The notes under the pieces are model-generated. The model was not told the origin of the DNA. It saw nothing but the letters and a program-made list of their open reading frames with translations, and ran no database searches. From CG1-02-35-72 sp036170135 (lineage in GTDB: Bacteria; Bacteroidota; Bacteroidia; Flavobacteriales; Flavobacteriaceae), in NCBI GenBank assembly GCA_036170135.1, contig JAVHOP010000054.1:1-14867 (forward strand): a DNA stretch of 14,867 bases, written 5' to 3'. Shown piece by piece: positions 1 through 6,249 of this stretch (within the stretch, counting starts at the first letter, position 1; each line of letters begins with the position of its first letter). The position numbers and the translations under genes were made by a program.

Positions 1-18
1 TAATAGAAATAAAATTTT

Positions 19-1074
19 ATGAAAAAGAATATCTTAATTACCGGAGGTGCCGGATTTATTGGTTCGCATGTGGTGCGTTTATTCGTCAATAAATATCCCG
101 ATTATCATATTTTTAATTTGGATGCTTTGACTTATGCCGGTAATCTTGAAAATATCAAAGACGTAGAAAACGCACCTAATTACACGTTTTTAAAGGCTGA
201 TATTAAAGATATTTCGGCAATTAATGCCCTTTTTAAAATCCATCAATTTGACGCAGTTATACATTTGGCAGCCGAAAGTCACGTCGATCGCTCGATTGTT
301 AATCCGAATGCATTTATAGAAACTAACGTGCTGGGTACTGCTAATTTATTAAATGCTTTCCGCCAGACTTGGCAAGATCACTATGCCGATAAATTGTTTT
401 ATCACGTCTCTACGGATGAGGTTTATGGCTCACTCGGCAAAACGGGCTTGTTTAAAGAAACTACTTCTTACGATCCACAATCGCCTTACGCTGCCTCAAA
501 AGCTTCTTCTGACCACATGGTGAGATCGTTTGGAAATACCTATGGTTTGCCTTTTGTAATTAGCAATTGTTCAAATAATTATGGGGCCAATCAGTTTCCC
601 GAAAAATTGATTCCGTTGTTTATTAATAACATTCAAAACGGTAAAGCACTGCCCGTTTATGGCGATGGTCAATACACGCGCGACTGGCTTTTTGTGGATG
701 ATCACGCTCAGGCGATTGACACTATTTTTCATCGATCAAAATTAGGCGAAACCTATAATATTGGTGGCTTTAATGAGTGGACAAACCTCGATTTAATCAA
801 AATTTTATGTGCCTTGATGGATGAAAAACTTCATAAACCCAAAGGGACATCGGCAAAATTGATTACCTATGTAAAAGATCGCGCCGGTCATGACCGCCGC
901 TATGCCATTGATGCTGCCAAACTGAATAAGGAATTAGGCTGGTATCCATCGGTTACGTTTGAAGAAGGACTATCAAAAACAATTGACTGGTATTTAGAAA
1001 ATACGGTTTGGTTAAAAAATGTGACTTCGGGGGCGTATCAAGATTATTATCAAAAAATGTATAGCTCACACTAA
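19..1074 (+). CDS. rfbB: dTDP-glucose 4,6-dehydratase
   Basis: This 351-residue protein converts dTDP-D-glucose to dTDP-4-keto-6-deoxy-D-glucose, the second step of the dTDP-L-rhamnose and related deoxysugar routes, in the cytoplasm. It is an extended short-chain dehydrogenase with a complete family signature. The NAD-binding loop TGGAGFIG lies at residues 8-15, the catalytic STDEVYG at 131-137 (T132, D133, E134), and YAASK at 157-161 holds the Tyr and Lys of the YxxxK pair. The substrate segment NNYGANQFPEKLIP (186-199) and the RDWLFVDDH motif (221-229) are also typical. Length is normal for the family and the ATG at 19 gives the expected N-terminus. Only 18 bases lie upstream, so its promoter and any rfbA, rfbC or rfbD partners fall outside the window. 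Downstream hairpins end the unit. The assignment is secure; the sugar finally made cannot be read from this gene alone. Confidence 0.96.
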   Translation: MKKNILITGGAGFIGSHVVRLFVNKYPDYHIFNLDALTYAGNLENIKDVENAPNYTFLKADIKDISAINALFKIHQFDAVIHLAAESHVDRSIVNPNAFIETNVLGTANLLNAFRQTWQDHYADKLFYHVSTDEVYGSLGKTGLFKETTSYDPQSPYAASKASSDHMVRSFGNTYGLPFVISNCSNNYGANQFPEKLIPLFINNIQNGKALPVYGDGQYTRDWLFVDDHAQAIDTIFHRSKLGETYNIGGFNEWTNLDLIKILCALMDEKLHKPKGTSAKLITYVKDRAGHDRRYAIDAAKLNKELGWYPSVTFEEGLSKTIDWYLENTVWLKNVTSGAYQDYYQKMYSSH

Positions 1075-1092
1075 CTCCCCCAAAAGGGGGAG
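1075..1092 (+). terminator. Hairpin directly after rfbB (probable terminator)
   Basis: A perfect 7-bp stem, CTCCCCC / GGGGGAG, with an AAAA loop begins one base after the rfbB TAA. The following sequence contains only a short T run (CTTTT), so it is a weak classical intrinsic terminator. G/C-run hairpins of this kind recur after genes in flavobacterial genomes, so it may also be a dispersed repeat. It is the only strongly GC-rich spot in this AT-rich intergenic region. Confidence 0.55.
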
Positions 1093-1122
1093 AACTCTTT
1101 TATTAAATGCAAGTTTGTTTAG

Positions 1123-1153
1123 ATTCCTTTTAGCGCAGAATGACAAAAGGAAT
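1123..1153. repeat. REP-like hairpin between convergent rfbB and mscL
   Basis: ATTCCTTTT (1123-1131) pairs exactly with AAAAGGAAT (1145-1153) around a 13-nt loop, AGCGCAGAATGAC. The right arm ends on the first base of the mscL stop codon complement and is followed on the plus strand by a T run (1156-1162), so it can act as a terminator for plus-strand transcription. On the minus strand the unit reads GTCATTCTGCGC...GGAATCT, which resembles the GTCATTC...GAATCT dispersed repeats common in Bacteroidota intergenic regions. The hairpin is seen directly; membership in that repeat class is inferred from memory. Confidence 0.5.
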
Positions 1154-1563
1154 TATTTTTTTCCTAGCAAATCGCGAATTTCGGTTAGTAGTTGTTCGGT
1201 TGAAGGGCCTTTTGGCACTTCTGGTTTTGGAGCTTCGGGTTTCTTAGTGCGTTCGTAGGCTTTTAAAACCATAAAAATACAGAATCCAATAATCAGAAAA
1301 TCGATAATGGTTTGTAAAAATGAACCATAATTAATAGTAACAGCTGGCAAAATGGTATCGCCTTCTTTTATGGCTTCCTTCATAACGAAGGTTAAATCGG
1401 TAAAGTTTACGCCGCCGGTTAAATAGCCAATTGGTGGCATCAATACATCTTTTACAAGTGATGAAACTACTTTTCCGAAAGCACTACCAATAATTACAGC
1501 AGTGGCTAAATTAATGATGTCGCCTTTTAATAAAAAGGTCTTGAAGTCTTTTAAAAATCCCAT
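1153..1563 (-). CDS. mscL: Large-conductance mechanosensitive channel MscL
   Basis: A 136-residue inner-membrane channel that forms a homopentamer and opens under membrane tension to release solutes during hypo-osmotic shock. The N-terminal amphipathic helix MGFLKDFKTFLLKGD leads into the pore-lining first membrane helix (about residues 15-43), with the conserved stretch NLATAVIIGSAFGKVVSSLVKD and the LMPPIG turn at 41-46. A periplasmic loop follows, then the second membrane helix (about 80-100). After a Pro/Lys-rich linker (107-120) comes the C-terminal bundle helix STEQLLTEIRDLL. Length is typical. It lies 42 bp downstream of alr in the same direction, so it may be read from the tdk-alr transcript; no good promoter of its own was found (TATATTCG at about 1592-1599 on the minus strand is one base off the -7 consensus). 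Assignment is secure. Confidence 0.95.
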   Translation of the reverse strand: MGFLKDFKTFLLKGDIINLATAVIIGSAFGKVVSSLVKDVLMPPIGYLTGGVNFTDLTFVMKEAIKEGDTILPAVTINYGSFLQTIIDFLIIGFCIFMVLKAYERTKKPEAPKPEVPKGPSTEQLLTEIRDLLGKK

Positions 1564-1605
1564 GATAATTTATTTAGTTGGTTAATGATGACGAATATAC
1601 AAAAA

Positions 1606-2706
1606 TTAGCTAATTATTCGCTCCACGCGTTGCGAAATTGCGGTCAACAATTCATAAGGTATGCTGCCCTGCTTTTGCGCTAAATCTTCGATATGCTCCT
1701 GATTTTTAAATACTAAAACCTCATTTCCTTCGGCGCAGTCAAGATTGGTAATATCTACCATCAACATATCCATACAAACATTGCCAACAATAAATGCTTT
1801 CTGATTATTGATAAAAACGTAACCTTTGCCATTGCCCAATTGCCTTGAAATACCATCGGCATGACCGATAGGAATCGTAGCAGTTTTTAAATCGGCTTTA
1901 GCAAAATAGGCGCGGTTATAGCCAACACTATCACCCGCTTTAAGATGGTGAATTTGTGAAATTTTCGATTTTAACACGCCCACCAATTTGAGCTGATTAG
2001 TGATATTATGGTCATTTCCAAACCCATATAAGCCAATGCCAATGCGCACCATATCAAATTGTGCTTCGGCATAATTAATAACGCCCGAGGTATTTAACAG
2101 ATGAAAAAGTGGTTTATATGGCAGTTGTTTTTCGCATGGTGAAATAATATTTTTAAACTTTTGAATCTGATTTTCGGTAAATTCCCTTTCAGATAAATCT
2201 TCGCTGGCAGCCAAATGCGAGAATACCGAAGCTACCTTTACAGAAGGCGATTTATTTACTTGGCCAAAAACAGCTTCCGCTTGAACGCAATCAAATCCTA
2301 AACGATTTAAACCCGTATTAAATTTTAGATGAATGGGGTAATTTGTAAGTTGTTTTAGATGGGCAAAATCAATAAAAGCATCCAAAATTTTTTGGTTGTA
2401 AATAGTGGGTTCTACCTGATATTTTAAGACAAATTCAAACTGATTTATTTGCGGATGCAAAATTAAAATAGGCAAAGAAATACCGGCTTGTCGCAAACTT
2501 ACCGCTTCTTTTACATAAGCTACCGCAAAATAATCGGCTCCTATTTTTTCAAGATGTCTAGCAATAGCAACCGATTCAGAGCCATAGGCAAAAGCCTTAA
2601 CCACCCCTAATATTTTTGTTTGAGGCTTTAACCGCCCTTTAAAAAAATTAAAATTGTGTTGTAAAGCGTCTAAGCTAAACTCTAACACCGTGGCGTGATT
2701 GGTCAT
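1606..2706 (-). CDS. alr: Alanine racemase (stand-alone)
   Basis: A 366-residue PLP enzyme interconverting L- and D-alanine, supplying D-Ala for peptidoglycan. The N-terminal barrel carries the PLP lysine K37 in GVVKAFAYG, NRLGF at 134-138 with the conserved Arg, and RIGIGLYGF at 221-229. The C-terminal domain supplies the second catalytic residue, Y263 in VGYNRAYFA, and the VCMDMLMVD segment at 310-318. In the family motif IPIGYADG the Tyr is His here (H282), which I believe is common in flavobacterial enzymes. Many Bacteroidota carry Alr fused behind a MurF domain; this one is not fused and has normal stand-alone length. Its ATG overlaps the tdk TGA as ATGA, implying translational coupling in a tdk-alr operon. 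Assignment is secure. Confidence 0.95.
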   Translation of the reverse strand: MTNHATVLEFSLDALQHNFNFFKGRLKPQTKILGVVKAFAYGSESVAIARHLEKIGADYFAVAYVKEAVSLRQAGISLPILILHPQINQFEFVLKYQVEPTIYNQKILDAFIDFAHLKQLTNYPIHLKFNTGLNRLGFDCVQAEAVFGQVNKSPSVKVASVFSHLAASEDLSEREFTENQIQKFKNIISPCEKQLPYKPLFHLLNTSGVINYAEAQFDMVRIGIGLYGFGNDHNITNQLKLVGVLKSKISQIHHLKAGDSVGYNRAYFAKADLKTATIPIGHADGISRQLGNGKGYVFINNQKAFIVGNVCMDMLMVDITNLDCAEGNEVLVFKNQEHIEDLAQKQGSIPYELLTAISQRVERIIS

Positions 2707-3308
2707 TTATTTTTAGCTTTATGGTCATTGTTTGGATTCATCGCTTTAAAATAAGCGGCTCTACTCAAGGGTTCATATTCTTGCACTTCGCCAAGTAAAA
2801 CTAAGTCGTCGTTTTGCACAATACGATGGCTGTAATGCGCCAAGTTTCCGGTTTTGGTACATACGGCGTGAACTTTGGTAACATATTCGGCTGTAGCCAT
2901 CAGGGCAGGCATCGGTCCAAAAGGATTTCCTTTAAAATCCATATCCAATCCGGCGACAATGACGCGAACACCACGATTGGCTAATTCATTACAAACACGT
3001 ACAATTTCATCATCAAAAAATTGCGCTTCGTCAATACCAACAACATCTACATCGGTAGCTAAAATAGGAATGTTAACCGCAGCCGTTACAGGTGTAGAGC
3101 GAATTTGATTGGCATCATGACTCACCACCATTTCATCATCGTAGCGTGTGTCGATAGCAGGTTTAAAAATTTCGACTTTCTGCTTGGCAAATTGTGCGCG
3201 TTTTAAACGTCTAATCAACTCTTCGGTCTTCCCGGAGAACATAGAGCCACAAATGACTTCTATCCAGCCAAATTGTTCGTTCTGATTTACTGTATTTTCA
3301 AGAAACAT
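2703..3308 (-). CDS. tdk: Thymidine kinase (type II)
   Basis: This enzyme phosphorylates thymidine to dTMP with ATP (pyrimidine salvage). With the ATG at 3308 it is 201 residues, the usual size, starting MFLENTVNQNEQFGWIEVI as flavobacterial homologues do. The Walker A motif GSMFSGKT is at 21-28, the Walker B-like DEAQFFDDE at 93-101 with catalytic Glu94, and the lasso segment GNPFGPMPALMATAEYV at about 127-143. The frame is open back to 3488, but those extra residues do not look like Tdk, and a -7 element at 3365-3372 places transcription start near 3360, supporting 3308. An in-frame ATG at 3359 is a less likely alternative. The zinc-ribbon cysteines are mostly missing: only C150 remains of the usual CxxC, and the C-terminal CxxC/H pair is absent. 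The stop codon overlaps the alr start. Confidence 0.94.
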   Translation of the reverse strand: MFLENTVNQNEQFGWIEVICGSMFSGKTEELIRRLKRAQFAKQKVEIFKPAIDTRYDDEMVVSHDANQIRSTPVTAAVNIPILATDVDVVGIDEAQFFDDEIVRVCNELANRGVRVIVAGLDMDFKGNPFGPMPALMATAEYVTKVHAVCTKTGNLAHYSHRIVQNDDLVLLGEVQEYEPLSRAAYFKAMNPNNDHKAKNK

Positions 3309-3364
3309 TTTGTAAATTTCAAGCTTGTAAAGGTTAGCTGTCTTTTTTGGATCAGACATTGCTA

Positions 3365-3372
3365 CAAATTTA
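3365..3372 (-). promoter_or_regulatory. -7 promoter element for tdk-alr
   Basis: On the minus strand this reads TAAATTTG, an exact match to the Bacteroidota -7 consensus TAnnTTTG. A TTTG lies 13 bp further upstream, which is closer than the usual 17-23 bp, so the -33 part is poor. Transcription would begin around 3358-3361, leaving a leader of about 50 nt before the 3308 start. The divergent plus-strand gene begins at 3412, and no equally good plus-strand promoter was found in this region. Confidence 0.4.
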
Positions 3373-3411
3373 TAAAATAAAACCTCAAACGTGAATTTAA
3401 ACTGACATCTT

Positions 3412-4179
3412 ATGCAAAAAAAAAGTGAAGAGAAACTTAAAAGCCTTGCAATACGTATTTTAACGCTTAAAGCGGATGCTGATATCAATTTACTTAAAAC
3501 AGAAACACAACAGCTTTACGAAGAATTATGCGTGCTAGAATATCTTATAAACCTGCCAAGACAAACACCTGAAGTTGACATTGAAGCCAAAATGCCAGAT
3601 GTGACGCCTATGATAAAAGAAGTTGAACCCTCTGAAAAAATAGAGCCAGAAGTTGAACTTTCTACAAAAACAGAACCAGAAATTGAGCATTTTGCATTGT
3701 TTTCTATAGAAGATGAAATTGGCGTTGATGCCAATTTTGAAGATATTTTTATTAAAAAGGAAACACCAATTTCTACTCAAAGTCCCGTTTCAACAATTGA
3801 CGAGCCAACAACTTTAAAAGATAAAATTGAGGCTGCCAAGCAAGCTGAAATTTCAAATCTATTTAATGAACCCATTGCAAAAAATTTAGAAACAAAAGCG
3901 GGTGCTGATGTTCAAACTAAAATGAACCGATCTTTAAACGATAAAATAAATCAGCAGTTTATTGCGGTAGATCTAAACGACCGCATTGCATTTGTAAAAC
4001 ATTTATTTGACAACAGTCAAGAAGATTTTAACCGCGTTTTATCACAATTAAATAGTTTTGAAAACGAAATAGAAGCCAAAGATTTTCTACTAAATCACGT
4101 CAAACCTGATTATTCTTGGGGTGGCAAAGAATTGTACGAAGAAAGACTCCTTTTTTTGATTGAACGCAAATTTATGTAA
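3412..4179 (+). CDS. Conserved hypothetical protein, coiled-coil N-terminus and conserved C-terminal domain
   Basis: A 255-residue protein of unknown function, with no signal peptide or membrane segment. Residues 1-50 look helical or coiled-coil (KKSEEKLKSLAIRILTLK, then YEELCVLEYLINL). Residues 50-165 are acidic, low-complexity and probably disordered. Residues 172-255 form a conserved-looking block, with LNDRIAFVKHLFDNSQEDFNRVL at 188-210 and KPDYSWGGKELYEERLLFL at 231-249. I recognise that C-terminal block as widespread in Flavobacteriales beside tdk, but know no function for it. The middle contains a 10-residue tandem duplication. Its TAA shares one base with the ATG of the next gene (TAATG), so the two are probably coupled. 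It diverges from tdk across a short intergenic region. The protein-coding call is strong; the role is unknown. Confidence 0.8.
   Translation: MQKKSEEKLKSLAIRILTLKADADINLLKTETQQLYEELCVLEYLINLPRQTPEVDIEAKMPDVTPMIKEVEPSEKIEPEVELSTKTEPEIEHFALFSIEDEIGVDANFEDIFIKKETPISTQSPVSTIDEPTTLKDKIEAAKQAEISNLFNEPIAKNLETKAGADVQTKMNRSLNDKINQQFIAVDLNDRIAFVKHLFDNSQEDFNRVLSQLNSFENEIEAKDFLLNHVKPDYSWGGKELYEERLLFLIERKFM
3619..3678 (+). repeat. 30-bp tandem duplication inside the hypothetical gene
   Basis: Two adjacent 30-bp units encode EVEPSEKIEP (residues 70-79) and EVELSTKTEP (80-89), followed by a partial third start, EIEH. By my alignment 24 of 30 bases agree. It lies in the acidic, probably disordered linker, where such in-frame duplications are readily tolerated. 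Confidence 0.7.
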
Positions 4180-4841
4180 TGCCGGCATCGGCACTATTAA
4201 ATATCGACCTGCTTGAAATTGAATTAAAAAAAAGGCTGATTTATCCGTATTATTGGGGACGAATTCAAAATAATGATTGGGATAAAACAACGTCTTTTAT
4301 TTATAGCACAAACAATTTTGATGATTTAATCATACAAATCAACAAGCATTTTAAACAATTAAAACGCGAAACCGCTTTTGACGACTTTTTTAATTACACC
4401 CTAAATCGCTGGTACAACTTTTGGTCGGCAAGGGGAGTAGAACACCTATTTACCACCTTGCCAAAAGTCACTGCAAATAGCGATAAATACGATAAACAAA
4501 TCGATTTTTGGATTGAAGGCATTCCGTTTGATCACAAAACGAGCGTTTATCCTAAAGGTTATAACAAGTCGATTGAAGAAGCGTTGAAAAAGCCTGCCGA
4601 TTTAGCGTATTGGCTGTATCAAAACCAAAGTCATCAAGGGCGCGAGCACTTTAAAAATCGTTTATTTGTGTTGTTGTATCAAAAAAATGGACAACATTGG
4701 CAATTAAAAGCCGAGCTGAATTTAATTAAACTAGCGGTTGAAAAATACGTCAAAAACTTTAAGGCAGAGAACTTAATAAATTATAGTTTTGAGGGCGAAA
4801 AGAATCAGACTTTAACGGATGTTATTTTTATAATAAAATGA
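4179..4841 (+). CDS. Probable type II restriction endonuclease (PD-(D/E)xK-like)
   Basis: A 220-residue cytoplasmic protein immediately upstream of a DNA adenine methyltransferase. The likely active site is E89 (in GVEHLF), D109 (in KQIDFWIEG) and the D118-H119-K120 triplet on the next strand (IPFDHKTSVYP). This matches the E...D-x(8)-DxK spacing and strand-loop-strand layout of PD-(D/E)xK nucleases. A hydrophobic strand RLFVLLYQK (161-169) and a helix (about 180-195) follow, as expected for that fold. The start overlaps the previous stop by one base, and its TGA overlaps the methylase ATG (ATGA). Position and motif make an R-M role likely, but I do not recognise the specific family and cannot give a recognition site. 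The H in DHK leaves an HNH-type enzyme as a weaker alternative; no HNH pattern is visible. No control (C) protein gene is nearby. Confidence 0.7.
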   Translation: MPASALLNIDLLEIELKKRLIYPYYWGRIQNNDWDKTTSFIYSTNNFDDLIIQINKHFKQLKRETAFDDFFNYTLNRWYNFWSARGVEHLFTTLPKVTANSDKYDKQIDFWIEGIPFDHKTSVYPKGYNKSIEEALKKPADLAYWLYQNQSHQGREHFKNRLFVLLYQKNGQHWQLKAELNLIKLAVEKYVKNFKAENLINYSFEGEKNQTLTDVIFIIK

Positions 4842-5650
4842 ATTATATCGGCTCTAAAAANNNNNNNNNNNNNNNNNNNNNNNNNNNNNNNNNNNNNNNN
4901 NNNNNNNNNNNNNNNNNNNNNNNNNNNNNNNNNNNNNNNNNNNNNNNNNNNNNNNNNNNNAGCGGTTCAAAACGTCGCTATTTTAGCGATGAAAACGGAC
5001 TGAAAATTGATGCCATCCGCCAAGAGCTAGAAAAAATAAGACCAAAAATAAACGATGGCGTTTATTATTTTTTATTGGCATCGTTGCTTGAAAGTGCCGA
5101 TAAAGTTGCAAACACAGCAGCCGTTTACGGCGCATTCTTAAAGCATTTAAAAGTTTCGGCTCAAAAAACCTTAGTATTAAAACCTGCTAAATTCGAGGTT
5201 TGCAACCAGACAAATAAAGTTTATAACCAAGATAGTAACCAATTAATTAAAAGCATTTCGGGCGATATTTTGTACCTCGATCCGCCTTATAATAGTCGGC
5301 AATACGGTGCCAATTATCATTTGTTAAACACCATCGCTCATTATCAAAAGTTTATCCCGAAAGGCATTACCGGCTTGCCCGATTATCAAAAATCGGATTA
5401 TTGCAAAAAAGATCAAGTGTTAAAAAGTTTTGAAGACTTAATTAAGCTAGCCCAATTTAAATTTATATTTTTGAGTTATAATAATGAAGGTTTAATGCCA
5501 GAAGAAGCCATTAAAAAAACAATGAAAAACTACGGACATTTTCAACTAGAAAAGCAAACATATCAACGCTTTAAAGCAGATAAAACCGAAAGCAGAAACC
5601 ATAAAGCTACACAAACAACCGAATATTTATACCTATTAGAAAAACGATGA
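4838..5650 (+). CDS. D12-class N6-adenine DNA methyltransferase, interrupted by assembly gap
   Basis: This gene transfers a methyl group from SAM to adenine in DNA, here presumably protecting sites of the upstream nuclease. Before the gap only MNYIGSK is visible, the typical start of D12-class enzymes. After the gap come GSKRRYFSDENGLKIDAIRQ, YYFLLASLLESADKVANTA.VYGAFLKHL, and the catalytic motif IV DPPYNSRQYGANYHLLNT (the DPPY codons start at about 5279). Further family blocks are FIFLSYNNEGL and QRFKADKTESRNHKA near the C-terminus. SAM-binding motif I (FxGxG) should lie in the N run and cannot be seen. The reading frame across the gap is formal only. The start overlaps the nuclease stop, and the stop overlaps the DUF4254 start, both as ATGA. 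Function is confident from the 3' two-thirds; intactness is undetermined, and target sequence is not inferable. Confidence 0.88.
   Translation: MNYIGSKXXXXXXXXXXXXXXXXXXXXXXXXXXXXXXXXXXSGSKRRYFSDENGLKIDAIRQELEKIRPKINDGVYYFLLASLLESADKVANTAAVYGAFLKHLKVSAQKTLVLKPAKFEVCNQTNKVYNQDSNQLIKSISGDILYLDPPYNSRQYGANYHLLNTIAHYQKFIPKGITGLPDYQKSDYCKKDQVLKSFEDLIKLAQFKFIFLSYNNEGLMPEEAIKKTMKNYGHFQLEKQTYQRFKADKTESRNHKATQTTEYLYLLEKR
4861..4960. other. Assembly gap of 100 N
   Basis: Exactly 100 unspecified bases, the conventional placeholder for a scaffold join of unknown size. It begins 23 bases into the methyltransferase gene. From memory of the family, about 100 residues normally separate MNYIGSK from GSxxRxYFSDENG, so the true missing length is probably nearer 300 bp, possibly more if something is inserted there. 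Confidence 0.99.
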
Positions 5651-6249
5651 AAGCAGCAGCATTTAACAACTTATTTGATAAAGTTATTGCCAAATACCAT
5701 GTAAAAGACAGCGTTGACCAACCCTTTAGCAATCCATTTAAAACCGTTGGTTTAGAACAGTTACTGTACAGAAAATGCTGGATTGATACCGTACAATGGC
5801 ACTTTGAAGACATTATCCGTTTACCGGATATCAACCCCATTGAAGCCTTGACTTTAAAACGAAAAATTGATAAATCAAACCAAGATCGCACCGATATGGT
5901 TGAATATGTTGACAGTTATTACCTCGATTTATACAAAGATGTCGTCATAAAATCAGATGCCACCATCAATACCGAAAGTCCGGCTTGGGCGATAGATCGC
6001 CTATCGATTTTAGCGCTTAAGATTTATCACATGAAAGAGGAAGCCTATCGCGTAAGCGCTTCAAAAACACATCGCGAAAGCTGCCAAACCAAGCTTAATA
6101 TTTTATTGGAACAAAGACAAGATTTATCAACCGCCATAGATGATTTAATTGCCGATATTGCCTCAGGTAAAAAATATATGAAAGTTTACAAGCAGATGAA
6201 AATGTACAATGACGATTCATTAAACCCAATGCTTTACAATAAAAAATGA
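5647..6249 (+). CDS. DUF4254 family protein
   Basis: A 200-residue soluble, largely helical protein that I recognise as a full-length DUF4254 member. Characteristic stretches are LLYRKCWIDTVQWHFEDIIR (60-79), LTLKRKIDKSNQDRTDMVEYVD (88-109), INTESPAWAIDRLSILALKIYHM (127-149) and LLEQRQDLSTAIDDLIADI near 170. No catalytic function is established to my knowledge. In other Bacteroidota this gene usually sits among lipopolysaccharide or glycosyltransferase genes, so an envelope-sugar role is a fair guess there. Here its ATG overlaps the methyltransferase stop (ATGA) and its own TGA overlaps the next ATG in the same way. That ties it to the restriction-modification genes by expression, which is not a known functional link. 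Family assignment is strong; function is unknown. Confidence 0.9.
   Translation: MKAAAFNNLFDKVIAKYHVKDSVDQPFSNPFKTVGLEQLLYRKCWIDTVQWHFEDIIRLPDINPIEALTLKRKIDKSNQDRTDMVEYVDSYYLDLYKDVVIKSDATINTESPAWAIDRLSILALKIYHMKEEAYRVSASKTHRESCQTKLNILLEQRQDLSTAIDDLIADIASGKKYMKVYKQMKMYNDDSLNPMLYNKK

Noticed and set aside
3309..3488. N-terminal extension of thymidine kinase to 261 residues
   Set aside because: The extra residues are hydrophobic, unlike any Tdk N-terminus, and overlap the divergent gene. A -7 promoter element at 3365-3372 would lie inside the extension. The start at 3308 gives the normal length.
3516..3780. Minus-strand frames opposite the hypothetical gene
   Set aside because: Low-complexity antisense translations produced by the repetitive acidic codons; no start context or domain.
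4838..5650. Continuous 270-residue methylase frame across the N run
   Set aside because: The frame is continuous only because unknown bases contain no stop. The true gap length is unknown, so neither intactness nor length can be claimed.
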